Under the pieces are notes generated by a model, which was given only the letters and a program-made list of their open reading frames with translations, did not search any database and was not told where the DNA came from. DNA of 64,000 nt from Pseudolachnospira sp051055405 (lineage in GTDB: Bacteria; Bacillota; Clostridia; Lachnospirales; Lachnospiraceae). Shown piece after piece: positions 1-8,584 of this stretch. The stretch is taken from assembly GCF_051055405.1 (NCBI RefSeq), contig NZ_CP167068.1, positions 1,054,001 to 1,118,000 on the forward strand. Direction: 5' to 3'. How positions within the stretch are numbered: the stretch's first letter is position 1; every line of letters starts with the position of its first letter. Both the position numbers and the translations under genes were made by a program.

Positions 1-287
1 AGAGACACTACTATGCACATCTGGAAGGCAAGAAGACCTCCACGAACTCGGTTGCTACCATCTTTGCATGGTCCGGCGCTCTGAGAAAGCGCGGCGAGCT
101 GGATGGCATCAAAGAGCTGCAGGAGTTCGGCGACAAGCTGGAAGCTGCTACCATCAAGACCATCGAAGATGGTATCATGACCAAGGATCTGGCTTCCATC
201 ACCACTCTGCCGAAGGAGCAGGTAACTCAGGTGAACAGCGAAGAGTTTATCCAGGCGATCAGAAAGAACCTGGAAGCAATGATGTAA
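1..287 (+). CDS. icd: Isocitrate dehydrogenase (NADP), C-terminal part
   Basis: This is the last 94 residues of a gene that begins outside the window; the reading frame enters at base 3. The segment around HLEGKKTSTN and the following SVATIFAWSGALRKRGELD matches the C-terminal region of the dimeric NADP-dependent isocitrate dehydrogenase family, which converts isocitrate to 2-oxoglutarate in the cytosol. The stop at 285-287 is followed directly by a strong terminator, so this is the last gene of its transcript. Its nearness to citrate-lyase genes fits a citrate-related neighbourhood, but any functional link is inference. Confidence 0.85.
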   Translation, partial: RHYYAHLEGKKTSTNSVATIFAWSGALRKRGELDGIKELQEFGDKLEAATIKTIEDGIMTKDLASITTLPKEQVTQVNSEEFIQAIRKNLEAMM

Positions 288-302
288 GAATAAGCATTTT
301 AG

Positions 303-336
303 CCGCAGGATGCAGACGCATCCTGCGGTTTTTTTT
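303..336 (+). terminator. Rho-independent terminator after icd
   Basis: An 11-bp perfect stem (303-313 with 318-328) with a four-base loop is followed by eight T residues. It lies 16 bases after the icd stop codon. Confidence 0.93.
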
Positions 337-429
337 ATCTGATAGGAAATTCTTTGTTTGGTTGCATCTTCCGCAAAAATAGTGTACGATAAGAAAATCA
401 GACAATCAGGATGAAGGGAGGGGCCGGCT

Positions 430-1815
430 TTGTTGTATCAAAACTGGATCCTGGGACATCAAGTGGAGCTTGCGGAGATGCTGAATGGCCGGGAACGGAG
501 AGCTCTGGCACAGCGGCGCTTGTTGGAAATCTATCAAAAAACGCTTATTTGCTTTACCTTAAATATCGCTGGGCCGGTAAAGGTGTTTCCCCTGTCGGAA
601 GAAGCTTTCTCCATTGGAAGAAAGAGAATCAGCGATGCGCTGGAACAAGCAGATATGCACGTGCTGGAAGAAGAGATTTTGCCTTGCTCTTATGGGATGG
701 AGGCTTACTGGGTCGTGCAGGAAGACGCCCTGGAGGTAAAAAAAGTTTTGACGGAAGTGGAAGAAGAAACGCCGTTGGGACGTCTCTTTGATATCGATGT
801 GCTTTGGTCAAATGGCAGTAAAGTATCCCGTCAGGATATCGGCTATCCGCCCCGCACTTGTATCATCTGCGGGGAGCCGGCCTCGGACTGCGCGGGAGGG
901 CGCGTCCACTCGGTAGATGCGCTGCAGAAAAAGACCGTAGAGATCATTGCGGGAGAGATCCAGAGAATCGGTGTTTCCGCGGAAATGGCAGGACGGATTT
1001 GCCGGATGGCAATGCTTCACGAGGTATACACGACACCGAAACCGGGGCTGGTAGACCGGAACAACACGGGAGCGCATCAAGATATGGATGTGGAGCTGTT
1101 TGAGAAAAGCGCCCGTATTCTGGAACCGTATTTTGTCCGCTGCGTGGAGATGGGAGCAAAGCGGCATGATCTTCCGGCCAATAGCCTGCTTTCTGATCTG
1201 CGCCCGTTGGGGATTCAGGCGGAGTCGGACATGTTTTCCGTTACAAAAGGCGTCAACACCCATAAAGGCATGATTTTTTCTCTGGGGATTCTTTGCGGAG
1301 CGCTGGGTCAACTTTTGGGAAAAGGAGAAAAGCCGGATACCGCGGCTCTTTGCCAAAGGGCGGGAGAGATCGCCTACCCAGCTTTAGAAAAGGATCTTGC
1401 TGGGATGAAAGAAAGCGCGGCGCAGACAGCGGGCGAGCGGCAATACGCTTTGTGGGGAATTTCTGGAATCCGGGGAGAGGCGGCGTCGGGCTTTTTGTCG
1501 GTACAGAAATACAGTTTACCGATTTTGCAAAAAGAGTTGGCGGCTGGTTCAGCTTTATACCGGGCCGGGTCAGTAGCTCTGCTGTATCTGATTGCACATG
1601 TGGTAGATAGCAATGTGATTTCCCGGTCAGATTATCAAACGCAGCAAAAACTGCAGGAACAGGTAGGAATTCTGTTAAAAAAGGAACCGTCCCCCTCGGA
1701 GGATGCGATTCTTGAGCTGGACCGTCTGTTTACGGAAAAGAATGTGAGCCCCGGCGGCTGTGCCGACCTGTTGGCAATTTCTTATTTTTTGCTGTTCCTG
1801 GAGGAACTTTTGTAG
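430..1815 (+). CDS. citXG: CitX-CitG fusion: citrate lyase prosthetic group synthase and transferase
   Basis: Bifunctional enzyme that makes and attaches the 2'-(5''-triphosphoribosyl)-3'-dephospho-CoA group of the citrate lyase acyl carrier protein. Residues about 1-165 are CitX-like (GRLFDIDV at 117-124, a CIICGEPASDC stretch near 144). Residues about 175-461 are CitG-like, with HEVYTTPKPGLVD at 197-209 and GAHQDMD at 214-220. The 461-residue length equals the sum of the two families, as in known CitXG fusions. The start is a TTG codon chosen because a strong GAAGGGAGGGG site lies just upstream; a second TTG follows immediately. The target subunit CitD is encoded about 8.6 kb downstream (10382) as part of a separate citDEF operon, so maturation and structural genes are split here. 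Confidence 0.9.
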   Translation: MLYQNWILGHQVELAEMLNGRERRALAQRRLLEIYQKTLICFTLNIAGPVKVFPLSEEAFSIGRKRISDALEQADMHVLEEEILPCSYGMEAYWVVQEDALEVKKVLTEVEEETPLGRLFDIDVLWSNGSKVSRQDIGYPPRTCIICGEPASDCAGGRVHSVDALQKKTVEIIAGEIQRIGVSAEMAGRICRMAMLHEVYTTPKPGLVDRNNTGAHQDMDVELFEKSARILEPYFVRCVEMGAKRHDLPANSLLSDLRPLGIQAESDMFSVTKGVNTHKGMIFSLGILCGALGQLLGKGEKPDTAALCQRAGEIAYPALEKDLAGMKESAAQTAGERQYALWGISGIRGEAASGFLSVQKYSLPILQKELAAGSALYRAGSVALLYLIAHVVDSNVISRSDYQTQQKLQEQVGILLKKEPSPSEDAILELDRLFTEKNVSPGGCADLLAISYFLLFLEELL

Positions 1816-1899
1816 AGGGCGTTTTCACGGGGCGGGGAGATAGCCTGCAAAAATAGATATTTTCTGCGTTTCTTTTTTCTGAAAGTTTCGTATTTTGCC

Positions 1900-1928
1900 T
1901 TGTGTCGGGGGTGACGCTTTGTTATAAT
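1900..1928 (+). promoter_or_regulatory. Sigma-A-type promoter for the NYN gene
   Basis: TTGTGT (1900-1905), a 17-bp spacer and a perfect TATAAT (1923-1928) lie about 55 bases upstream of the start codon at 1982. Confidence 0.7.
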
Positions 1929-1981
1929 ATTTTTGTGAAGTTCTGTTTGCAGAAGGTGGAACCAGAAGAAAGGAAGACTAC

Positions 1982-2821
1982 ATGCAGGAAGAATTAAAAT
2001 TTGCGGTCCTTATTGATGCGGATAATATCTCGAATAAGTATATTAAGATTATTTTTGATGAGATCGCCAATTATGGGATTGCTACTTATAAAAGAATTTA
2101 TGGAGACTGGACGGATATCCGCCTTAGTTCGTGGAAGCCGGTGCTTTTGGACAACTCCATTGTGCCGATTCAGCAGTATAGCTATACGACGGGAAAGAAC
2201 TCCACGGATTCCGCCATGATTATCGACGCCATGGATATTCTTTATTCAGGGAATGTTCAGGGATTTTGCATCGTTTCTTCAGACAGCGATTTTACAAGAC
2301 TTGTGGCGCGTCTTCGGGAATCTGGCATGAATGTGATCGGCATGGGGGAAAGCAAGACGCCGAAGCCTTTTATCGCCGCGTGCAATCAATTCAAATATTT
2401 GGATATTCTATTTGCTAATGCCAATAAGACGGAAAAGAAAACGGTAGTTTCGAGCCAGATAAAAGAACGGGAGCGGGATAAAGAGAAGGAGAGAACCAAA
2501 ACTTCTGCCAGACAGGAACTTAAGATGGCGGAGGTTCCGGAGGAAGAAAGGCCGGCGGAGCCGAAGACCAATCTGGATATGATTAAGCAGGCGATTCGTT
2601 CGTTGGTGGAGGAAGGATCGGATGAAGATGGATGGATGTTTTCCGCAGATCTGGGAAATCAGTTGGCAAAACGTTTCCCGGATTTTGACGTCCGAAATTT
2701 TGGGTTTACCAAACTGACGCCATTTATCGAATCCATGAAAAGTTTTGATGTGAAGCGAACCCGTTCCAGCGGTAACCGGAACGTACAGCTGGTTTACGTG
2801 CGGAACCGGATTATGGAATAG
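1982..2821 (+). CDS. NYN-domain nuclease-like protein with C-terminal LOTUS/OST-HTH domain
   Basis: Predicted cytosolic RNA-binding or RNA-cleaving protein of 279 residues. Residues about 5-145 form a NYN (PIN-like) fold with the acidic motifs LIDADN (10-15), STDSAM followed by IDAMD (about 75-84) and SSDSDF (about 100-105), which usually bind the catalytic metal. A charged linker rich in Lys, Glu and Arg spans about 150-195, and the remainder (about 200-275) resembles a LOTUS/OST-HTH winged helix. The gene has its own promoter and a good site (AGAAAGGAAG) before the ATG. The same domain order occurs in eukaryotic MARF1/Limkain-b1. The substrate in bacteria is unknown. Confidence 0.82.
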   Translation: MQEELKFAVLIDADNISNKYIKIIFDEIANYGIATYKRIYGDWTDIRLSSWKPVLLDNSIVPIQQYSYTTGKNSTDSAMIIDAMDILYSGNVQGFCIVSSDSDFTRLVARLRESGMNVIGMGESKTPKPFIAACNQFKYLDILFANANKTEKKTVVSSQIKERERDKEKERTKTSARQELKMAEVPEEERPAEPKTNLDMIKQAIRSLVEEGSDEDGWMFSADLGNQLAKRFPDFDVRNFGFTKLTPFIESMKSFDVKRTRSSGNRNVQLVYVRNRIME

Positions 2822-2865
2822 CGTCTAAGCAGCTCTGGGATTTGAGAAATTTTGTCCCCTTTCGG

Positions 2866-2895
2866 TTGACATGTTTCGGCAGAAGGTGCTAAGAT
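2866..2895 (+). promoter_or_regulatory. Promoter for the PurF-like gene
   Basis: Consensus TTGACA (2866-2871), an 18-bp spacer and TAAGAT (2890-2895). The leader that follows carries a compact 7-bp GC hairpin with a three-base loop at 2909-2925, immediately before the AGGAGG site. Confidence 0.65.
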
Positions 2896-2948
2896 ATTTT
2901 CTGGTAAAACGCCGCCGAGCGGCGTATGAAAGGTTAGGAGGAACGAAA

Positions 2949-4355
2949 ATGGGTGGCTTTTTTGGAGTTGTCTCAAAAGAGGATTGTGTTTTTGATCTCT
3001 TTTTTGGCACCGATTATCATTCGCATCTGGGGACGCGCCGCGGCGGTCTAGCAGTCTACGGCGAGAAAGGATTTGACCGGGCGATTCACAATATCGAAAA
3101 TTCTCCTTTTCGTACCAAGTTTGAAAAGGATATCCATAAAATGACAGGAACCATGGGGATCGGCTGTATTTCCGATTATGAACCGCAGCCTCTGATTGTC
3201 CGTTCTCATCATGGGACTTATGCGATCACTACAGTGGGAAAGATCAATAACAGCAAAGAGATTGCGGACAAGCTTTTTGAACACGGCTTTTCCCATTTCC
3301 TTGAGATGAGCGGCGGGGATATCAATCCGACGGAATTGGTGGCGTCCATTATCAATCAAAAAGAGCATTTGGTGGAGGGAATTCAATATGCTCAGGAGTT
3401 GATTGAGGGCTCGATGACCATTTTGCTAATGACTCCCAAGGGAATCTATGCGGCGAGGGACCGGCTGGGGCGGACTCCGGTGGCGATCGGAAAAAAGGAA
3501 GGCGCGCACTGCGTTTGTTTTGAAAGCTTTGCCTATTTGAATCTGGGCTATACCGAAGAGCGCGAATTGGGGCCTGGGGAGATCGTCGTGATTACGCCGG
3601 AACAGGTACAGACGCTGGCGGAACCGGGAAAAGAGATGAAGATCTGTACGTTCCTTTGGATTTATTACGGTTATCCCTCCTCTTCCTATGAGGGCATCAG
3701 CGTGGAGAAAATGAGGTATCGCTGCGGCGCGAAACTGGCGGCCAGAGACGATGCAAAGCCGGATATTGTAGCGGGCGTGCCAGACTCTGGAACCCCTCAC
3801 GCAGTCGGCTATGCCAATGAGTCGGGAATTCCTTTTTCCCGTCCCTTTATCAAATATACGCCCACCTGGCCGCGGTCCTTTATGCCGACGATTCAGAGTA
3901 AGCGTGACCTGATTGCCAAGATGAAATTGATTCCGGTCCATGATCTGATTCAAGGAAAAAGCCTGCTTTTAATTGATGATTCCATTGTTCGCGGCACGCA
4001 GCTGCGGGAAACCACGGAATTTTTATACCAAAGCGGGGCGAAGGAGGTACACATTCGTCCGGCCTGCCCGCCGTTACTATTTGGCTGTAAATATTTAAAC
4101 TTCTCTCGTTCCACTTCCGAAATGGATCTGATTACGAGACGGGTGATTGATAAGCTGGAAAATGGAAATGTGACGGATGAGGTCTTGGAAAAGTATGCGG
4201 ATCCGGATACCGAAGAGTATGCGGCGATGCTGGAAGAGATTCGCAAGGAACTGAATTTCACCTCTCTGCGTTATCACCGTCTGGACGATATGATAGAGTC
4301 TGTGGGAATCGAGCCTTGCAAGCTCTGCACTTATTGCTGGAATGGGAAAGAATAA
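2949..4355 (+). CDS. PurF-like amidophosphoribosyltransferase homologue lacking the glutaminase cysteine
   Basis: A 468-residue protein with the two-domain layout of PurF, the first enzyme of purine synthesis. The phosphoribosyltransferase half is well kept: SLLLIDDSIVRGTQL (about residue 338) is the PRPP loop, and cysteines matching the iron-sulfur ligands of the Bacillus enzyme are present (ICTF, FGCKY and the terminal CKLCTYC). The N-terminal half is not. It begins MGGFFGVV where PurF has the nucleophile in CGVFG or CGIVG, and SHLGTRRGG replaces the usual SLQHRGQ. The GHVRYAT and HNG motifs also cannot be found. ATG 2949 is preferred over the upstream in-frame ATG because TTAGGAGG lies at the right distance. 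It may be ammonia-dependent or regulatory; either idea is inference. Confidence 0.8.
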   Translation: MGGFFGVVSKEDCVFDLFFGTDYHSHLGTRRGGLAVYGEKGFDRAIHNIENSPFRTKFEKDIHKMTGTMGIGCISDYEPQPLIVRSHHGTYAITTVGKINNSKEIADKLFEHGFSHFLEMSGGDINPTELVASIINQKEHLVEGIQYAQELIEGSMTILLMTPKGIYAARDRLGRTPVAIGKKEGAHCVCFESFAYLNLGYTEERELGPGEIVVITPEQVQTLAEPGKEMKICTFLWIYYGYPSSSYEGISVEKMRYRCGAKLAARDDAKPDIVAGVPDSGTPHAVGYANESGIPFSRPFIKYTPTWPRSFMPTIQSKRDLIAKMKLIPVHDLIQGKSLLLIDDSIVRGTQLRETTEFLYQSGAKEVHIRPACPPLLFGCKYLNFSRSTSEMDLITRRVIDKLENGNVTDEVLEKYADPDTEEYAAMLEEIRKELNFTSLRYHRLDDMIESVGIEPCKLCTYCWNGKE

Positions 4356-4392
4356 AAGGGCATGACGGCAAAGAGAGATAAAGAAAAAGGAA

Positions 4393-4422
4393 GCGTTCAG
4401 GGGAAATCCTCTGGACGTTTTT
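4393..4422 (+). terminator. Probable terminator after the PurF-like gene
   Basis: An imperfect stem of about 11 bp (GCGTTCAGGGG with CCTCTGGACGT, loop AAAT) is followed by a run of T residues. Confidence 0.6.
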
Positions 4423-4456
4423 CTGTATCGTCTGGGAAAAACCGGCGGGATTCGCC

Positions 4457-4485
4457 TTGCAAGGGAAAACTCTCTGTGCTACGAT
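4457..4485 (+). promoter_or_regulatory. Promoter for the AAA-VWA operon
   Basis: TTGCAA (4457-4462), a 17-bp spacer and TACGAT (4480-4485) lie just upstream of the AAA ATPase gene starting at 4516. Confidence 0.6.
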
Positions 4486-4515
4486 AAGGACGACAATAGG
4501 AAAAGGAGATTTTAT

Positions 4516-5409
4516 ATGAGTGAATGTAAGCGGGAGTGGATGGAGCAGGTGCGGCGGTACCGGGAGCAGCATTTGGTTTCGGCAGAAGCGAAAAGCCGGG
4601 TGATGCCGCCGCCGATTCCTTATTTTGGCGATGAGATTTTAGAGATGGCGGCGACAGCTCTTTTACAGGGAGAAAATCTTCTTTTGACAGGCGGAAAAGC
4701 CACGGGAAAAAATATTTTGGCGGAAAATTTGGCCTGGATGTTTGGGCGGCCAGTCTACAATATTTCTTTTCATGTAAATACGGACAGCAGTTCTTTGATC
4801 GGTACAGATACCTTTTCGGACAACCAGGTGAAATTACGGCGCGGGCCTGTCAGCCAATGCGCGATGTACGGAGGTTTTGGTATTTTAGACGAGATCAATA
4901 TGGCGAAAAATGAAGCGGTGTCGGTGCTCCACGCTGTTTTAGACCATCGGAGGATATTGGATATCCCAGGCTATGAAAAAGTGCCTTTAGCGGAAGAGAC
5001 CCGCTTTATTGGAACTATGAATTATGGCTATGCCGGAACCAGAGAGCTGAATGAGGCTCTGGTATCCCGTTTTCTCGTGATCGATATGCCGGAGCCGGAG
5101 GAAGACACGCTGGCACAGGTCTTTCTGCATCTGTTTCCCAAAATCCGAACCAGTGCGTTAAAACAAGTGATCGGTCTGTTTTTAGATCTTCAGGCAAAAG
5201 CTTCCCATGGAGAGATCACCACACGTACGCTGGATTTGCGGGGCTTGATCGGGGCGCTTCGCACCGTGGAACTGGGACTTTCTCCGAAAAAAGCGGTCGC
5301 CATGGGCGTGACGAATAAGACATTTGATCTTTTTGAAAAAGAAATCGTAGAAGATGTGGTGCGCACCCGAATTCCGGACGACTGGGGAAGAGAGGATGTA
5401 TTTGAATGA
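4516..5409 (+). CDS. MoxR/CbbQ-type AAA+ ATPase
   Basis: A 297-residue cytosolic AAA+ ATPase of the MoxR/NorQ/CbbQ group, which act as chaperones with a VWA partner to activate or assemble other proteins. The P-loop is GGKATGKN (about 58-65), where the usual final Ser or Thr is Asn. Walker B reads FGILDEIN (about 120-127), and the sensor-1 and arginine regions FIGTMNYGYAGTRELN and LVSRF follow. The stop codon overlaps the next gene's ATG in an ATGA arrangement, so the two are translationally coupled. That pairing is the strongest evidence for the role. The client protein is not evident from the window. Confidence 0.87.
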   Translation: MSECKREWMEQVRRYREQHLVSAEAKSRVMPPPIPYFGDEILEMAATALLQGENLLLTGGKATGKNILAENLAWMFGRPVYNISFHVNTDSSSLIGTDTFSDNQVKLRRGPVSQCAMYGGFGILDEINMAKNEAVSVLHAVLDHRRILDIPGYEKVPLAEETRFIGTMNYGYAGTRELNEALVSRFLVIDMPEPEEDTLAQVFLHLFPKIRTSALKQVIGLFLDLQAKASHGEITTRTLDLRGLIGALRTVELGLSPKKAVAMGVTNKTFDLFEKEIVEDVVRTRIPDDWGREDVFE

Positions 5410-7160
5410 GTTTTCAATGGGAAAACCGTTTGAAGAATATGATGTGGACCGTCAGCGGCGATTATAGCGAACGGAGCGGAACGGAAGCGGAGGAAGAAGA
5501 GACCGATCCAGGGTCTGTGGATATCGCGCTCTACGATGCGGTAAAGCAGGGCGCCTTGAGCCGGTATTTTGACCGGGAAGAGCTTTCTCTCTACCTGCTG
5601 AAAAAAATTTATTTAGGGGCGGAAGAGAAAAAGCTGCTGCGTTTGGCAAGATTAGCGGCAGACAGCGCTGTCTTAAAAAGATTGACGGAAGAACGGGCGG
5701 GGATTCCTGGAATTCGCCGCGCCGCCTTTTTGGAGGCATTGGAGGAGCAGTTTGAGGATTTCGTAAAAGATGAGATTGGCCGGCTGACGATCCAGTGGAT
5801 GAAACAAGAGATTTATGGCTCATCTTCTGTTACAAAGAGGGAAGAACAGGCGCTTTCCTGGCTGGATGATCTGAAAAAGGAAAGCAGCACCAGGTCTTTG
5901 ATGGAAACGATTGACCGTCTCTACAACCTTTTGGGGGACCCTCGATTTGAACAGCGGCATGGAGGATTGGAACAGGTACTTTCTGTTACGCTAGAGGATT
6001 TAAAGGAAATGGACTGGCGGGCGTTTTTAGAGGAAGAGGCGCTGGAAGAAACCTTGGAAGAATACCAGAAGCGGCTGGACGTGCAGGCAGGAGAGACGCC
6101 GGGAAGCAGTCAAGGCGAAAATCCGCATCCTGGAGGAAAGACGGCGGTCATCCAGGTGGATGAAGAGACGCTGCGGAAACGGCAGACCTATGTGGAGCTG
6201 AACTTTGGTCCTTCCGTCCTGCCGGAAGCAGAGACCGTAAGGCTAAACCGGCTGCTTTGCCGCGATGCCCATGAGAATTGCCGGATTCATTTTACGGAAG
6301 GAATTTTGAAAAATCCTCGGAAAATCAATTATCAATACCAGTATGCAAGAAAGCAGAAAGAGCAAAACGAGATCTATTACCGGCGGCACGCTTCCTTAGC
6401 CAGAAAAAGTGTTGCGGTCTTGACGGCTCTTTTACGAAAATCCCTGGTACGCCGAAAGGAGTCGGAGTTTGTGATCTCAGAGTCGGGAAATCTGATTCCG
6501 TCCAGACTTTGGGTGGTCGGACGAACAGAACCGCGCCGCCTCTTCCGAAAGGAAGAGAAAAAGAACCAGGAAGATTTTGTGGTAGATATGCTGATCGATG
6601 CCAGCGGTTCCCAGAGAAAGCGGCAGAGTCAGGTGGCTGTCCAGGGATATATCATCAGCGAGGCTTTGAGCGCCCTGAAAATCCCCCATCGGATTTTAAG
6701 CTTTTGCAGCTTTTGGGACACCACGGTGCTGCACCGCTTTCGGGATTATGAGGACGGTCCGGAAGCGAATACAAGGATTTTCGATTTGTTTACCTCTTCC
6801 AACAATCGGGATGGTCTGGCGATCCGTGCCGCGGCGGAAGGACTTTTTCGCAGGCCGGAAGATGGAAAAGTTTTGATCGTACTCAGCGACGGAAGGCCCA
6901 ACGACCGGGTGGTGAGCCGAGGCGGGGGAAAAGCCCCTCGTATGTATGCGGACGCTTATGCCGTTCAGGATACGGCTTACGAGGTGAGAAAAATCCGTGC
7001 GAAGGGAGTGGCTGTTTTAGGAGTGTTTGCAGGCGAGGAAAAGGATTTACCGGCGGAACGGAAAATTTTTGGAAAGGATTTCGCCTATATTCGGGATATT
7101 TCAGGATTTTCTCACACGGTTGGACGATATCTGAGACGGTTGATCGAAGAGGCGGAATAG
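5406..7160 (+). CDS. VWA-domain (NorD/CoxE-like) partner of the AAA ATPase
   Basis: A 584-residue protein with a long helical, charged N-terminal region and a C-terminal von Willebrand A domain from about residue 390. The metal-ion adhesion site is recognisable as DASGS (about 398-402), followed by TSSNNRDGLAIR and VLIVLSDGRPND. It resembles the NorD/CobT/CoxE proteins that work with MoxR-type ATPases as insertases or activators. It overlaps the ATPase gene by four bases. No signal peptide or membrane span is seen, so it is expected in the cytosol. Neither nitric oxide reductase nor cobaltochelatase genes are nearby, so the target is open. Confidence 0.83.
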   Translation: MSFQWENRLKNMMWTVSGDYSERSGTEAEEEETDPGSVDIALYDAVKQGALSRYFDREELSLYLLKKIYLGAEEKKLLRLARLAADSAVLKRLTEERAGIPGIRRAAFLEALEEQFEDFVKDEIGRLTIQWMKQEIYGSSSVTKREEQALSWLDDLKKESSTRSLMETIDRLYNLLGDPRFEQRHGGLEQVLSVTLEDLKEMDWRAFLEEEALEETLEEYQKRLDVQAGETPGSSQGENPHPGGKTAVIQVDEETLRKRQTYVELNFGPSVLPEAETVRLNRLLCRDAHENCRIHFTEGILKNPRKINYQYQYARKQKEQNEIYYRRHASLARKSVAVLTALLRKSLVRRKESEFVISESGNLIPSRLWVVGRTEPRRLFRKEEKKNQEDFVVDMLIDASGSQRKRQSQVAVQGYIISEALSALKIPHRILSFCSFWDTTVLHRFRDYEDGPEANTRIFDLFTSSNNRDGLAIRAAAEGLFRRPEDGKVLIVLSDGRPNDRVVSRGGGKAPRMYADAYAVQDTAYEVRKIRAKGVAVLGVFAGEEKDLPAERKIFGKDFAYIRDISGFSHTVGRYLRRLIEEAE

Positions 7161-7195
7161 AGGAAGTTTGGCGCTTCCACTATTCTACCGTTGTT

Positions 7196-7248
7196 GTCCC
7201 GCTGCAGGCGGAGAATTTCGCCAAGCGAAATTCTGCGTTCTTGGGGAC
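7196..7248. repeat. Intergenic stem-loop between convergent genes
   Basis: A long hairpin lies between the VWA gene and the convergent alcohol dehydrogenase gene. The core pairs 7213-7221 with 7225-7233, and outer bases GTCCC (7196-7200) pair with GGGAC (7244-7248). There is no clean T-run, so it is either a poor bidirectional terminator or a small repeat. Confidence 0.5.
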
Positions 7249-7283
7249 GTTTGCAGAGCGAAATCTTTTGCGCTTGTGTGATG

Positions 7284-8390
7284 TTAGATGTGAAAGCCTT
7301 CCCGGAAGATTTGGGCAATTTGTTCCCGCGTAGGAGGAAGCAGAGAATTGGGGATGTTTCTTCGAATGTAGACTTCCCTGCTGTAGCGCTCGATCTCTTC
7401 TTTCGTGATGGCTTCCCGTTCGCCCAGAAGCATGTCCAGATATGCCTGGAATTCCTGAGAGTCGTTCATATCGAGGGCAGCCAAAATGCGTTTCACCGGA
7501 TCCGGGTACACGGTTTCCGTCAGGCGAAGGTAGCCGCCGAGACAAAGACCATTGGCTCGGCCGTGCGGAATCCCTTTGTAGTAAGTCAGGGAATACCCCA
7601 TCGCGTGAACGGCGGTGGTACTGGTATGGGCAAGCACCAGGCCGCCCAATAGAGAACAGTACATCAATTCCTCCCGGTCTTGATAGGAGAATTTTCCTTG
7701 GGCCAGCGCCTTGCGGCAGCGTCCAAAGGCGGCGATCCCGGAAAGCGCCATGGCAGTAATCATGGGATCTCCTTTCTGGGAAAGGATGCCTTCTACCGAA
7801 TGGGACAGCGCGTCGATCGCGGTCCAGCGGGTGGTAGGCGTATTTACCTGAAGCGTAAAGGACGGATCCAGAAAAGCGGCTTTGGGGTAGAGATAGGGCG
7901 TAGAGATGCTGGATTTGGATTTTGTTTCATCATTCATGAGAACCGCGTATTCGGTCACCTCGGAGCCAGTGCCGGAAGTGGTTGGCACCATCAGCAGCGG
8001 CAGCGCTTTGTCCTGATAACAGGAACGGTCAAACAGTTTTTCATCGGGAATTTCTTGATTCGCTAAAAAGGCGATTGCCTTCGCCGTATCCATCGGGGAG
8101 CCGCCTCCGATGCCGATCACAAAATCTGCGTTCTCTTGCTTTAACAGGTCCAATCCTTCCCGGACAGAGGGAATAGTTGGATTGGTGACAGTTTTATCGA
8201 AAATGCACCAGGATAGATTCTGTTGTTTTAAAACGGAACAGACTGCGTCCAGAGAGCCGTTGGTGCGGGCGGAATGGCGGCCAGTAACGATAAAGGCTTT
8301 TCTGCCGTAAGTCCGGAAAACTTCCGGATGAGCGTTTAGACAGTCTTTGCCGAAATAGATCTTTGTTGGATTATAGTAGCTGAAATTCAT
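7284..8390 (-). CDS. Iron-containing alcohol dehydrogenase
   Basis: A 368-residue group III (iron-dependent) alcohol dehydrogenase that reduces aldehydes or oxidises alcohols with NAD(P). The nucleotide-binding motif GGGSPMDTAKA lies near residue 97, and TSGTGSEVTEYAV is the family signature. The metal ligands are provided by DALSHSVE, HAMGYSL and PHGRANG. It is transcribed alone, opposite to its neighbours. The substrate cannot be read from the sequence; butanol, ethanol and propanediol dehydrogenases all share these motifs. Confidence 0.9.
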   Translation of the reverse strand: MNFSYYNPTKIYFGKDCLNAHPEVFRTYGRKAFIVTGRHSARTNGSLDAVCSVLKQQNLSWCIFDKTVTNPTIPSVREGLDLLKQENADFVIGIGGGSPMDTAKAIAFLANQEIPDEKLFDRSCYQDKALPLLMVPTTSGTGSEVTEYAVLMNDETKSKSSISTPYLYPKAAFLDPSFTLQVNTPTTRWTAIDALSHSVEGILSQKGDPMITAMALSGIAAFGRCRKALAQGKFSYQDREELMYCSLLGGLVLAHTSTTAVHAMGYSLTYYKGIPHGRANGLCLGGYLRLTETVYPDPVKRILAALDMNDSQEFQAYLDMLLGEREAITKEEIERYSREVYIRRNIPNSLLPPTREQIAQIFREGFHI

Positions 8391-8584
8391 AAGGGAATCC
8401 TTTCAATCATATGGCCGTAAAACGGCTTTAGAAAATATTTTATTTTCGGAGGGAATTGCATGAAGTTCGAATCTCCGATTAAATTGTAGCATAATTTATG
8501 GGAGCGCGGAAGCTGTTTTCGCGCCAGACTTTCCATATAGCTTTTGTGTGAGTTTATGGAAAAAAACAGAGAAGGACAGAAGAT

